Part shown: positions 52,052 through 60,646 of the stretch, one piece after another
Position numbering within the stretch: position 1 is the first letter of the stretch
How the letters are laid out: each line of letters opens with the position of its first letter
Origin: Gp1-AA145 sp963757135
GTDB lineage: Bacteria; Acidobacteriota; Terriglobia; Terriglobales; Acidobacteriaceae
Direction: 5' to 3'
Assembly (NCBI GenBank): GCA_963757135.1
Contig: CAVWQE010000005.1
Coordinates: 296,880 to 360,879, forward strand
Length of the DNA: 64,000 nt
The notes under the pieces: generated by a model
The model's input: the letters and a program-made list of their open reading frames with translations, nothing else
Told to the model about the DNA's origin: nothing
Database searches by the model: none
Translations under genes and position numbers: made by a program

Positions 52052-53425
52052 ATGAGAACAGAGTTCCTTGCGCTCTCGACATTCTGTTTAATTTTCTCGT
52101 GCAGTGTTCCTGTACCCTCACAGGAACGCGCCGCCGGGGACCAGCAATCCCAAATCACTTACTTGCCGCCGACGTCCCAAACCTACCTGCGGTTTGCTTC
52201 AGAAACCGAAGCCATGCTGCATAGCGACGTGCTCGAGGTCTGGTTTCCACGAACTGTGGACAACGAAAATGGCGGCTTCTATTCCATGTTCTCGCGCGCT
52301 TGGAAGCCGGAGCCGAGCCAGGGAAAATTTTCTGTATTCCAAGGGCGCATGACCTGGGTGGCTGCACAGGTCGCCATGCGCCATCCGGAACTCAAAGATC
52401 AATTTCTCCCGATCGCCGAGCACGGCGTGGAATATCTGAACAACGTTCTGTGGGACAAAAAATTCGGCGGCTTTTTCTGGGGCTTGGACGATCACGGACA
52501 GATCACCGAGTCATTCACCGATCGCAAAGAAATGTACGGCGAAAGCTTTGCGCTCTACGGCGCGGCGGCAGCTTATCAGGCAACCCACGATCCCAAAGCT
52601 CTTGCACTCGCGCAGAGCCAATTTCGTTGGATGGAAGCGCACGCGCACGACAACAAGAATGGCGGCTACTTCGAAATACTCACGCGCGAAGGCAAGCCGA
52701 TCGCGGCCGACCCCATAGACCCGGCAACACGTCCAGCGCCGGGCAGCGGATTCCCTGCCGGCTACAAGTCAATGAATACGCACATTCACCTGCTCGAGTC
52801 GATTTCACAGCTGTACGAAGTCTCGAAAGACAATGCAGTCCGGAAGCGGCTCGAAGAGATGCTCGTTATAGTTCGCGACAAGATCTGTGTGCAACCCGGA
52901 GTGATGAATCTTTATTTCACCAATGACTGGGAGCCAATCCCCGACCACGACTCCTATGGGCACGACGTCGAAACCGCGTATCTGATGCTCGAGGCCGAAG
53001 ACGTGCTCGGAGTTCCGCACCATCCGAAGACCGAGCGCATGGCCAAGATGCTGGTTGATCATGCCCTTGCTTATGGCTGGGACGACAAACTGGGCGGCTT
53101 TTACGAACACGGCACAACCTTCGGCGAAACCGAAGATAAACGCAAGGAATGGTGGGTGGAGATGGAAGGACTGAACGCGCTGCTCCTCATGCACGAAAAG
53201 TACCGGCGGCAAACTGACATTTACTTCAAGGCCTTTCAGCAACAATGGAATTTCATCAAGACCTATCAGGCGGACTCAGAGTTCCACGGTATCTATCCCA
53301 TGGTCGGCCCGGACGGCGTCGCCATAGAGCAGAACAAGGGCCAAAATTGGAAAGCGGCCTATCATGACGGCCGAGCGCTCATGAACGTTACAGAACGACT
53401 AGAGCGGCTGGCCGGGAACCACTAA
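52052..53425 (+). CDS. Exported N-acylglucosamine 2-epimerase (AGE) family protein
   Basis: 457 residues with a signal peptide (ending near PSQE). The (alpha/alpha)6 barrel pattern of AGE/cellobiose 2-epimerase enzymes is visible: ENGGFYSMFSRAWKP, GRMTWVAAQVAMR, WDKKFGGFFWGLDDHG, KEMYGESFALYGAAAAY, NTHIHLLESISQLYEV, HDVETAYLMLEAEDVLG and WWVEMEGLNALLLMH, including the expected His residues. It would convert a free or amino sugar to its 2-epimer, outside the inner membrane. It converges with the Gfo/Idh/MocA gene 5 bases away. No sugar transporter is near. Confidence 0.85.
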   Translation: MRTEFLALSTFCLIFSCSVPVPSQERAAGDQQSQITYLPPTSQTYLRFASETEAMLHSDVLEVWFPRTVDNENGGFYSMFSRAWKPEPSQGKFSVFQGRMTWVAAQVAMRHPELKDQFLPIAEHGVEYLNNVLWDKKFGGFFWGLDDHGQITESFTDRKEMYGESFALYGAAAAYQATHDPKALALAQSQFRWMEAHAHDNKNGGYFEILTREGKPIAADPIDPATRPAPGSGFPAGYKSMNTHIHLLESISQLYEVSKDNAVRKRLEEMLVIVRDKICVQPGVMNLYFTNDWEPIPDHDSYGHDVETAYLMLEAEDVLGVPHHPKTERMAKMLVDHALAYGWDDKLGGFYEHGTTFGETEDKRKEWWVEMEGLNALLLMHEKYRRQTDIYFKAFQQQWNFIKTYQADSEFHGIYPMVGPDGVAIEQNKGQNWKAAYHDGRALMNVTERLERLAGNH

Positions 53426-53430
53426 ACGAT

Positions 53431-54534
53431 TCAGTGCAACTCAACCGCACGGCCCGTCCGGACCGATTCTCGCGCCGCATCCAGAATCTCCATCACCTGC
53501 ACATTGAGTAGCGCCGCAAGTGGATCTTCAATCTCCCGATTGTTCCGAATTCGGCTCAAGAAATAAGCAACTGGATTGCTGGATTCTCGCGGCGCGGGGT
53601 CGAGCGGTACGCGGTCGCCATCAAGCGTTGCAGGTTTTTCCGCGGACTGTGCGCGGAAAAACAGATCATCACGCGTCGCCAATAAGCTGCCTTTCGCGCC
53701 GAATACGTAAACGCGATCCATGCCGTACGGCCAATCCCACGAAGGCTCCACGAGCACGGTCGCATCAGGATAATCCAGCACGATGGTCGCATCATCCTCC
53801 ACTCGATTATGCTGCTCGGTCTTTAAGGTCCGCGCCGTCGCGTAGACGCGCGTTGGCTTTCCCTTCAGCCACAGCGCCCATTCTGCGCCGTAGCAGCCGA
53901 AATCCATGAGTGCGCCGCCGCCATTCTTCGCCGGATCGTAAAGCCAGTCCGCAAACTGCGGCGAAACCCCGATTTCCTTCGGTCCTTGGTGCCCGTATTG
54001 CACAATGATCTTGTGCACCGGTCCAATGTCGCCGCTCTTCACACGATGAAACAGCGCGTGGCTCGGCGGAACCCACGCGTTCCAATAATTCACCATCAAC
54101 TTGATTCCGGCATCATCGGCCAGTCGCTCCATGGTGCGAGCGTCAGCGGCATTAGTCGCCATGGGTTTTTCCATCGAAACATTGATATGGCGTTTGGCGC
54201 ACTCGCGGACGATGTCGAGGTGCTTGTCATTTTCCGTTGTAATGATCACCGCTTCGGGCTTGGCTTCGTCAAGCATGCGCACATAATCGGAATAGAACTT
54301 CAGGCTGGCTGGCACCTTCGCCTTCGCTTTGCTGACCAACTCTGGATTCGACTCCGCGATGGCCACGAAATCGGATTGTGGATCATTGGCCAGATCACCC
54401 AACAATCCCCACACATGGTCATGGTCCAGTCCGACGACGGCGACGCGAATCTTGCCTTCCTGGGCAAGCGACGGGATTGCCGACAACAGTGCCACGATTG
54501 AAATCGCCAAACGGAAAAAAGTCTTGGATGTCAT
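53431..54534 (-). CDS. Exported Gfo/Idh/MocA-family oxidoreductase
   Basis: 367 residues with a signal peptide (ending LAQEG). The Rossmann start reads VAVVGLDHDHVWG instead of the usual GxGxxG, a variant known in this family. EKPMATN carries the catalytic lysine of the EKP motif, and GGGALMDFGCYGAEWALW the conserved GG.L.D.G....W. Many members work on sugars or inositols with NAD(P); an exported form would need a tightly bound cofactor, as in Tat-exported relatives, but no twin-arginine motif is seen. With the epimerase opposite it suggests outside-the-membrane sugar processing (inference). Confidence 0.82.
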   Translation of the reverse strand: MTSKTFFRLAISIVALLSAIPSLAQEGKIRVAVVGLDHDHVWGLLGDLANDPQSDFVAIAESNPELVSKAKAKVPASLKFYSDYVRMLDEAKPEAVIITTENDKHLDIVRECAKRHINVSMEKPMATNAADARTMERLADDAGIKLMVNYWNAWVPPSHALFHRVKSGDIGPVHKIIVQYGHQGPKEIGVSPQFADWLYDPAKNGGGALMDFGCYGAEWALWLKGKPTRVYATARTLKTEQHNRVEDDATIVLDYPDATVLVEPSWDWPYGMDRVYVFGAKGSLLATRDDLFFRAQSAEKPATLDGDRVPLDPAPRESSNPVAYFLSRIRNNREIEDPLAALLNVQVMEILDAARESVRTGRAVELH

Positions 54535-54742
54535 AGGCGCTGATTTTTATCACTACCAGCGCTCACAATCAACTGATTCTCGACTCGTCGAATGCAAGCT
54601 AAACGCGGCCGCTGGGGGACTCTTCATACGGGCGGGCGATTACGTCCGTTAGTGGTAACTCATGCGCGCATCAGTTTGGCCCTGACGAAAACATTACACG
54701 GACACCTTGCTGAATAAAACGTTCCTGTAGCCCGCGTAAGTG

Positions 54743-54748
54743 TACAAT
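54743..54748 (+). promoter_or_regulatory. Possible -10 box upstream of the radical SAM gene
   Basis: TACAAT 85 bases before the GTG start; TTCCTG 15 bases upstream could serve as a weak -35 box. The 298-base gap 54535-54832 shows nothing else: no cobalamin riboswitch core was found by eye. Confidence 0.25.
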
Positions 54749-54832
54749 TGCCGCCTGCACAAGTTAGCAAGAACCGCTTAGCGCAAGTTGCTCGACGGAG
54801 TAGGCAAGGGCCGCCTCAGGAGGGCGACAAAC

Positions 54833-56386
54833 GTGCGCGTTCACCTTATCAATCCCAGCGAAGTCTCTTTTGGCACCGCCGTTATTACCCCGCGATGGCT
54901 ATACGTTCTTGCAGCGGGCACTCCCGACAGCTATGGCTCGCCCCGCTTGGTCGATGAGACGCTCGAAGCTATGGATCCCAACGAGATTAGTTCCGGCGAT
55001 GTAGTTGGGATCGGTATCCACACTGCCAACGCCCTCCGCGGCTACAAGATCGGCAAGCTAGCCCGCGAGCGCGGCGCCTATGTCGTCTTCGGAGGCATTC
55101 ACGCGACGCTCTATCCCAATGAAGCCCACGAACTCGGCGGCGCTCATGCCGTGGTCAAGGGAGATGGCGATGTAGTCTGGTCGAAAGTGCTGTCGGATTG
55201 CAGCAGCGGGAAGCCGCTTGCTGTATATGAGGGCGGGCGAATCGAAGCTGATGAATTCTTGCCCGCTCGGTGGGACCTCATGCCCCGCAAAAGCTACATG
55301 TGGGCTTCGGTGCAGACCGTCCGTGGTTGCCCGAAGCATTGCTCGTTCTGTTCAGTGTGGCGGACCGATGGTCAACGCCCTCGCCAGCGTTCTTCTGACG
55401 TCGTGATGGAGGAGATTGTTCAGCTGAGGCGAATGGGGTTTCGCTTTATCGCACTTGCCGATGACAATTTCTATCCGGTAACTCTCACCGATCTCCGCCT
55501 GGCTGAGGCACAAGGCAACACTGTCCGGCTGCATGAGCTCAGGAGAATCCGCAGCGAGCGCTTTTCGCTGATGGCGCGTTTGGCGAAACTTCCTCCCGAC
55601 ACAATTTTCTTCACGCAGATCACCATGGAAGCCGCAGAGGATCCCGAGTTCCTGGACGCTATGCAGGCCGCGCACATCAAAGGCGCACTCGTAGGTGTGG
55701 AATCGGTGACTCCAGAAGGCCTGAAGGACGTTTATAAGGAATTCAATTGCGCCGGAGAAGAATTGGTTGCGCGGCTCAGGACCTTCCGCCAACATGGCGT
55801 GTACGTCCTCGGTTCATTTATTTTCGGTTTGCCGAGCGATAGCCCGGCAACATTCGACGCCACTGCCGCCGCCGCTGGACGCGCAGAGATTGCGTTTGCG
55901 CAGTTCGTCATGCTCACGCCATATCCAGGGACTGTTGACTTCAATCGCTGGGAAAAGCAAATGGAGGCCGCGCCGGTCCACGTCGCAGGGATTCCGATCA
56001 CCCGCCGCTGGCTCATTCCGCAAGCGCTCCGGCCCAAACTTTATTGGCCTCATCCCACCATGTCAGCCGAAGAAGTCAGGATCCGCACGCAATCAGTCTG
56101 GGACACTTTTTACGGTCTGAAATCCATCTGGATGCGCTCGCGATTCATAAAATCTTTACGTGCCCGGCTGGCATTTGTCCTGATCTCAAAAATCTACCGC
56201 CAGATGTATGCGGACACCGGAATTGCTACCGACAGCGCCCGCGTCTCTCGATCCGCACGTTGGGCCCGCTGGCTAGCTAAACCATGCCAGCGGCTATTTG
56301 CGGGATCCCCAATGCCAAACCTCCAAGTCCCGGACGCATGGAGCGCGACCTCGGTATTGGAGCAGGCCGCGACCAGTGGGGATTGA
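54833..56386 (+). CDS. B12-binding radical SAM protein
   Basis: 517 residues from the GTG at 54833, with AGGAGGG nine bases upstream. Residues 1-120 form a Rossmann-type B12-binding domain (VVGIGIHTANALRGYKIGKL, YVVFGGIHATLYPNEAHE, VVKGDGDVVWSKVLSD) without the DxHxxG motif, so cobalamin would bind without the histidine ligand. The iron-sulfur motif is CPKHCSFC (Cys166, Cys170, Cys173), the CxxxCxxC of radical SAM enzymes, followed by a TIM-barrel (FIALADDNFYP, TQITMEAAEDPEFLDAM, ALVGVESVTPEGLKD). Probably a methyltransferase or ring-forming enzyme of the hopanoid HpnJ/HpnP or bacteriochlorophyll type; the substrate cannot be read, and no hpn genes are adjacent. Confidence 0.85.
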   Translation: MRVHLINPSEVSFGTAVITPRWLYVLAAGTPDSYGSPRLVDETLEAMDPNEISSGDVVGIGIHTANALRGYKIGKLARERGAYVVFGGIHATLYPNEAHELGGAHAVVKGDGDVVWSKVLSDCSSGKPLAVYEGGRIEADEFLPARWDLMPRKSYMWASVQTVRGCPKHCSFCSVWRTDGQRPRQRSSDVVMEEIVQLRRMGFRFIALADDNFYPVTLTDLRLAEAQGNTVRLHELRRIRSERFSLMARLAKLPPDTIFFTQITMEAAEDPEFLDAMQAAHIKGALVGVESVTPEGLKDVYKEFNCAGEELVARLRTFRQHGVYVLGSFIFGLPSDSPATFDATAAAAGRAEIAFAQFVMLTPYPGTVDFNRWEKQMEAAPVHVAGIPITRRWLIPQALRPKLYWPHPTMSAEEVRIRTQSVWDTFYGLKSIWMRSRFIKSLRARLAFVLISKIYRQMYADTGIATDSARVSRSARWARWLAKPCQRLFAGSPMPNLQVPDAWSATSVLEQAATSGD

Positions 56387-56493
56387 GAGAGCATCTTCTT
56401 CAGCTATAAACTCAAGCAGACGGTCTTGACCGCCTTGCCCATCAGGCGAGGTTCCCAACGTGAGATGAAAATCGGCGCTTAGCATGGACGCCG

Positions 56494-57690
56494 CTACGGC
56501 GCGTTGAGCTTCCGTAGCATCTCGACTGCCCCGGCGTTGTTTGGATTGAGTTGGAGGGATTTCTGATAGTTGGCGATGGCCGGCGCTTTATCGCCGTCGT
56601 CCATGTAGGCCTCGCCGAGGCTGTCATAGACATTGCTCGATTGCGGATAGGCTTCCACATTGAGCTGGAAAATTCCTATGGCTTCTTTGAATTTCTTCGC
56701 ACGAATGAACTGGTAGCCCAAATCGTTGAGCTCGCGTTCATCGAAGTTGTAGGTGGCGAGGTTGGCTGCCTTCAAATCGTGATATTGCTTTCCGGCTGCA
56801 TCGATACCGCTTGCAGCAATGGTCGCAGCTAACGGCTCAGCGATGGAAATGCGTGTATCGTACGCCGCCTTTACCTGAGGCAGCCATATCGCCAGGCTCA
56901 CCGCAAAGATTCCCGCGATCATCACCAGCGTGAGCACAAAAAGCATTCCCGCCGTAGCCAAGCGCCGGAATGCGCCTGGCCGGTCTTGCCCGCGCAAATA
57001 GATTTCGAGAATAGCGAGCGGAAACAAGTATTGAGCGTACGTCATAAAAGTCAGAAAAGGCCCCGTGAAGGTGACTGGATTAAATCCGACCGGACCTTTA
57101 GCCACCGCAAGCACCAAAAAGAATGTCAGCCGGAAGAACCAGCCGGCGCTCACTGCCATAAAAAGACGGAGCGCCCAGCGACGATGGGACTTGAAATCGC
57201 GGGCCAGGGCATAGCGCAGGGCCATAGCGGCACACACCCAAATCAAAACCGCGCCCAGACTGGCGCCAATGCGCTGAGAATTGTCGCCGACAGTTCCCCG
57301 GACCCATGTCAGATAGAGTCCCGCTAAACTCGCGGCGACCGCAGTGAGCATATAAATGCGTCCGTTCCAGCGATGAAAGGCAGGAAAGCGATTGCGGACT
57401 TGCGGAATCAACTGGAGCGATCCCGCCATCATGACAAGTGCGGCCGAAGCGACATGCGCAGCCACGGCGGAATTCCCCAGGGTGTCGCCGAGGACGTGAC
57501 CGCGGCTGATGAATCTACTCCAGCCGTGATAACCACGCAGCGCCGTCAGACTATAGAAAGAAGCAACGGCAAACGCGAACAGCAGTTGGCCGAGGAAGGT
57601 CACCACAAACCAAAAGCGCGCGGCCGTCTTCAGCGCGTCATCCGGAAATGAACTCAGCTCCAACCTGCTGGTCAACACGGCTGTGCTCAT
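56494..57690 (-). CDS. DUF2306 membrane protein fused to TPR repeats
   Basis: 398 residues, SD GAAGGAG. The N-terminal 260 residues hold seven or eight membrane helices of the DUF2306 type (AVAAHVASAALVMMAGSLQLI, RWNGRIYMLTAVAASLAG, SHRRWALRLFMAVSAGWFFR), with the RHR and His pairs that suggest a haem or quinone site in this group. The C-terminal 90 residues are two TPR units (LGYQFIRAKKFKEAIGIFQLN, NVYDSLGEAYMDDGDKAPAI) of the kind often attached to serine hydrolases in acidobacteria. Function of DUF2306 is not known. Monocistronic. Confidence 0.8.
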   Translation of the reverse strand: MSTAVLTSRLELSSFPDDALKTAARFWFVVTFLGQLLFAFAVASFYSLTALRGYHGWSRFISRGHVLGDTLGNSAVAAHVASAALVMMAGSLQLIPQVRNRFPAFHRWNGRIYMLTAVAASLAGLYLTWVRGTVGDNSQRIGASLGAVLIWVCAAMALRYALARDFKSHRRWALRLFMAVSAGWFFRLTFFLVLAVAKGPVGFNPVTFTGPFLTFMTYAQYLFPLAILEIYLRGQDRPGAFRRLATAGMLFVLTLVMIAGIFAVSLAIWLPQVKAAYDTRISIAEPLAATIAASGIDAAGKQYHDLKAANLATYNFDERELNDLGYQFIRAKKFKEAIGIFQLNVEAYPQSSNVYDSLGEAYMDDGDKAPAIANYQKSLQLNPNNAGAVEMLRKLNAP

Positions 57691-57990
57691 GGCAGTTCTC
57701 CTTCACGGGACCCGTTTCATCGCGATTGGAGTGACGGTGCTGGATCAACCACAACCTGTCCTATTCTCTGGTATGCGTTCGCAAAGCGAATTTCCTCCGG
57801 CGAGCGCAGGGATTGAACCCACCTGAGATCAGGCGCACGCCGCCTTGAAGAGACATACGGGCCGGCGAATGGGAAAGTTCAGTGTTTGTCGGATTAAACA
57901 GAACCGGGGATGGCGCCCCCACCTTTGTGCCATTCCAAAGAAGAACCTCGGTGGTTATAGTTCGCAGCCGTCCGGTGAAAGGAACCAACC
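57691..57990. other. 300-base intergenic region between divergent genes
   Basis: Contains the upstream signals of the DUF2306-TPR gene (minus) and the PEP-CTERM gene (plus, SD AAAGGA at 57979-57984). A 41-codon frame (57869-57994) overlaps the PEP-CTERM start as GTGA but shows no coding features. No clear promoter or RNA fold. Confidence 0.3.
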
Positions 57991-58599
57991 GTGAAGCGCA
58001 TTTGCTTGCTCGCCGCGTTGGCTTTCGTCGTATCTGCTCACTGCGCCTACGCCGATAGCGTCCCCATTCTCGACATCAACATTACTTATGCAACGGCCTC
58101 CATGGGCCCGGACGGCGGCTTGGTCTTCGCTTTGTTCGGTCCTGGAACGACCATCACAGGATACGGTGGCATGGCCTGCTTTTCATGGTGCTCTGGTCCG
58201 ATCCCCGACTTGAGTTCTGTCAGTGCCGCACAAGTTTTTGTAGGCGCCTACCTGAGCGCGACCATCGCGGGAACTTCCTATAATGCGGACTTCCTCAACC
58301 TTGGTTGCTGCCTCTTTTCGTCATCCGGCGATCTGAATGGCTCCGCCAGCGGATTTGTTGGTCAGGACGTGACGTTCAGATACTTGAACATGACGCTACC
58401 TAGCGGAGGGTGGAACTTCAGCTTCGACTATTTCCCTCCTGTGAATGGCAATCCTGGGTTCTATCAGTTCAACAGCGGCTCGTTCACCGCCGGGACTCGC
58501 CCCGCAGTGACCCCCGAAACGGGAACACTCGGCTTAATGGGGACTGGCTTGGTGAGCCTTGCTGGGGTGATCCGAAGAAGGCGGCAGCGTCGTCGCTGA
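57991..58599 (+). CDS. Secreted PEP-CTERM-type sorted protein
   Basis: 202 residues, GTG start with AAAGGA 6 bases upstream. Signal peptide (to about residue 22, ending AYAD), a Gly/Ser/Phe-rich body with four or more cysteines (ACFSWCSG, LGCCLFS), and a C-terminal sorting signal: PETGTLGLMGTGLVSLAGVI then RRRRQRRR. The usual PEP motif is PET here, which would still fit an exosortase substrate but is atypical. Such proteins are exported and processed by an exosortase (EpsH/XrtA family); none is in this window. Function of the body is unknown. Confidence 0.75.
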   Translation: MKRICLLAALAFVVSAHCAYADSVPILDINITYATASMGPDGGLVFALFGPGTTITGYGGMACFSWCSGPIPDLSSVSAAQVFVGAYLSATIAGTSYNADFLNLGCCLFSSSGDLNGSASGFVGQDVTFRYLNMTLPSGGWNFSFDYFPPVNGNPGFYQFNSGSFTAGTRPAVTPETGTLGLMGTGLVSLAGVIRRRRQRRR

Positions 58600-59026
58600 T
58601 TTGGGCGAGTGGCGTTGGTAGATGTGGTCTATCCCACTTCTCGCAAAAGCCTCGAGAAGTGAGGCACCGGCACAAGCCATCCCCTGTTGTCATCCCGAGC
58701 AAGCCGGATGAGTTGCCAAACTCATCCAGCGCGCCGAGGGATCTGTAGTTCGGTTTTCTCCCCCATCCTTCTGCTAGGTCCTGCCACGTCGGATTTCGCG
58801 CTCGGATCAGCGCGATTCTCTTTGCCCGAGTCCACGATTTGATCTGCTTCTCGCGAGCGATGGCGTTACCAACTTGGTGGAATATCTCGTAATAGACGAG
58901 CCGGTTGATGTTGTATCGTTTCGTGAAGCCGTCGATCTCCCCACATTCGTGCTGCGAGGCCCGGCGATAGATGCTATTTGTAATTCCCGTGTACAGGTTC
59001 AGCGATCGGCTGGCCATGATGTACAC
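58484..59026 (-). CDS. GIY-YIG nuclease-like protein
   Basis: 180 residues from a GTG at 59026. Only the first 90 form the GIY-YIG fold: YIMASRSLNLYTGITNSIYRR (the GIY becomes LYTG, as usual in this COG2827 group), then RLVYYEIFHQVGNAIAREKQIK with the catalytic Glu-type residues, ending KRIALIRARNPTWQDLAEGWG. The last 85 residues are translated repeat DNA and overlap the end of the PEP-CTERM gene. A TAG stop sits directly before the GTG, where relatives have the tyrosine of YYVYIM: upstream codons read LKTKTY and then stop, so the N-terminus has been shortened by a nonsense change. Confidence 0.7.
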   Translation of the reverse strand: MYIMASRSLNLYTGITNSIYRRASQHECGEIDGFTKRYNINRLVYYEIFHQVGNAIAREKQIKSWTRAKRIALIRARNPTWQDLAEGWGRKPNYRSLGALDEFGNSSGLLGMTTGDGLCRCLTSRGFCEKWDRPHLPTPLAQISDDAAAFFGSPQQGSPSQSPLSRVFPFRGSLRGESRR

Positions 59027-59067
59027 CTAGTATGTTTTGGTTTTCAATGTAGATCCCTCGCTGTGAT

Positions 59068-59191
59068 GTTCATTCGCGAGCGAATGAACACCTTCGCTCG
59101 GGATGACAACTCTCAAAGGTAGGGTGTGAGGATTGAAAAAGTCTGTGACGGATGAACATCCCCACTCGAGCCGAAACCAGGCTTGAGTGGG
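59068..59191. repeat. Two intergenic hairpin repeats
   Basis: 59068-59089: GTTCATTCG, CGAG loop, CGAATGAAC (9-base stem). 59160-59191: CCCACTCGAGCC, 8-base loop, GGCTTGAGTGGG. Both are common acidobacterial intergenic palindromes. They lie in the 334-base gap between the GIY-YIG and membrane protein genes, which otherwise holds no coding features. Confidence 0.65.
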
Positions 59192-59360
59192 CCACCGGCC
59201 TGCTTTCTTGTTTGAACGGCAGTGATCGATGGGGGGATTGTCATTACCGATAGCTGTTTTAGGCTGAAATTCCTGCACGCAGTAGAGAGAGGGCATACGC
59301 GAATACAGCGGACCCCATCGACTGCGGTGAGCGATTCGCTAGCGTATCGCCCCCCTTCGC

Positions 59361-60065
59361 TCAGAGCCTGCCCTGACCCTGTCGAGCGGATGACAGTGCG
59401 TTCCGGTCTCGGGGGTTCGTCAGCGATTTGGTTTCTCCCGCTTCTCCCAACGTCAGGGGGAAGTGGGTCGCACGGCCTCGTGGCAAATGTCTCAAGACCA
59501 GCGCAAGGAAGACGGGGATAGCTACCAGTCGAACGGGCTTGACGGGATGGCCGGGATAGTCGGCGGCGAGGATTAACCAAACTACATAGAGCAAGACCAC
59601 GTATGCGGCGCTGGAAACACGCGATTGCGGGCGCGATGTAGCCGTCATCCCAGTTTCCGATATCCCAGTTGCCAGTATCCCGATTGCCAGAATCAAAGAG
59701 AAACCTAACAGGACGACGGCAATCTGGGGCAGTCCCAAATGCAGTGGCTCCGCCGCAAACCTGGTGTGCAGCGCGATCACGGCACAGAAGTGGACCATCT
59801 GGGCGGCGACGAATGCCTGGATTAGTGGCGCAGGTTGCGGATACCACGACAGCCATTTGCGAAGTCCCGGAGCGGCGAATCCGGCCAAAAAGAAACAGAT
59901 CGCGAACCGTGCCGTGTTGCGCGTGGCCGAGCCTGCGCCTTCGAGGTTCATGCCGTAAACCGCGAAACACAGCGCAATGAGCAGGACATTGCTGGCCGAG
60001 GCGATCACGAGCAGTTTGCGATTGGACAAGAAATGTCCTTCACGGAAGATGCGGAAGCATAGCAT
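59361..60065 (-). CDS. Hypothetical multi-pass membrane protein
   Basis: 234 residues with six hydrophobic helices (LVIASASNVLLIALCFAVYG, FAICFFLAGFAAPGL, LIQAFVAAQMVHFCAVIAL, IAVVLLGFSLILAIGILAT, YVVLLYVVWLILAADY). An internal ATG-started frame over part of this gene (59113-59970) has none of these features. The last 40 residues (RGRATHFPLTLGEAGETKS onward) come from repeat-like DNA. No family recognised. Monocistronic. Confidence 0.55.
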   Translation of the reverse strand: MLCFRIFREGHFLSNRKLLVIASASNVLLIALCFAVYGMNLEGAGSATRNTARFAICFFLAGFAAPGLRKWLSWYPQPAPLIQAFVAAQMVHFCAVIALHTRFAAEPLHLGLPQIAVVLLGFSLILAIGILATGISETGMTATSRPQSRVSSAAYVVLLYVVWLILAADYPGHPVKPVRLVAIPVFLALVLRHLPRGRATHFPLTLGEAGETKSLTNPRDRNALSSARQGQGRL

Positions 60066-60164
60066 GAGGGCTTCGAAGACTCGGTGACGTTGTCTCCATT
60101 GCGGAATCGAAGGACGTTATGTTTCGGGCACGCCAACCTCAGTCCATGCCCCCAACCCCTCTCC

Positions 60165-60263
60165 TGTTCTCGTTCAGAATGATTAGTGACACTCGAATAG
60201 AGTGTCAAAATGCACTGTTCTCGTTCAGAATGATCAGTGACACTCGAATAGAGTGTCAAAATG
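60165..60263. repeat. Tandem 51-base repeat with internal hairpins
   Basis: Two copies (60165-60212 and 60216-60263, period 51) differing at one base. Each contains TGACACTC, 5-base loop, GAGTGTCA (perfect 8-base hairpin) and begins TGTTCTCGTTCAGAATGAT. They lie upstream of rpsO in the 314-base gap 60066-60379. May influence rpsO transcription. Confidence 0.8.
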
Positions 60264-60379
60264 AAAAGTGTCACCCATCTACTGGACGAGTACACTCCTT
60301 TACACCTTCTGCACCAGCGTGTTAGCCTATCTGCATACAACTTAACGAGTTGAAAAATTAGAAGGAGTGCATCAGGTTA

Positions 60380-60646
60380 GTGCTAGCCAGAGAGCAAAAG
60401 AAATCTGTCATTGATCAGTACGGAACGCACCCTACCGATACGGGCAGTCCAGAAGTCCAAATCGCTCTGTTGAGCGAACGCATTGGTCAATTGACGGACC
60501 ACTTCAAAACGCACCTGAAAGACCATGGCTCGCGCCGCGGTCTTCTCATGCTGGTCAGCAAGCGGCGTCGCCTGCTCGACTACCTCAAAAAATACGATTC
60601 CGAGCGCTACAAAACCGTGGTTCAGAGACTCGGCCTCCGCAAATAG
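60380..60646 (+). CDS. rpsO: 30S ribosomal protein S15
   Basis: 88 residues, the exact family length. GTG start at 60380; AAGGAG lies 12 bases upstream, a little far, with AGG closer. Matches S15 along its whole length: DTGSPEVQIALLSERIGQLT, HLKDHGSRRGLLMLVSKRRRLLDYLKKYD. S15 binds 16S rRNA early in 30S assembly and in some bacteria represses its own mRNA. Its stop codon lies in the loop of the following terminator. pnp follows, as in most bacteria. Confidence 0.97.
   Translation: MLAREQKKSVIDQYGTHPTDTGSPEVQIALLSERIGQLTDHFKTHLKDHGSRRGLLMLVSKRRRLLDYLKKYDSERYKTVVQRLGLRK

Noticed and set aside
54535..54832. Cobalamin riboswitch before the B12-dependent enzyme
   Set aside because: The conserved B12-box was not seen by eye in this 298-base gap.
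57869..57994. 41-codon frame overlapping the PEP-CTERM start as GTGA
   Set aside because: No SD, no recognisable motif, and composition not different from random frames, so coupling cannot be claimed.
59113..59970. 285-codon minus-strand frame overlapping the six-helix membrane gene
   Set aside because: Arg/Pro-rich translation of the wrong frame and of repeat DNA, with no membrane helices; the frame ending at 59361 has them.
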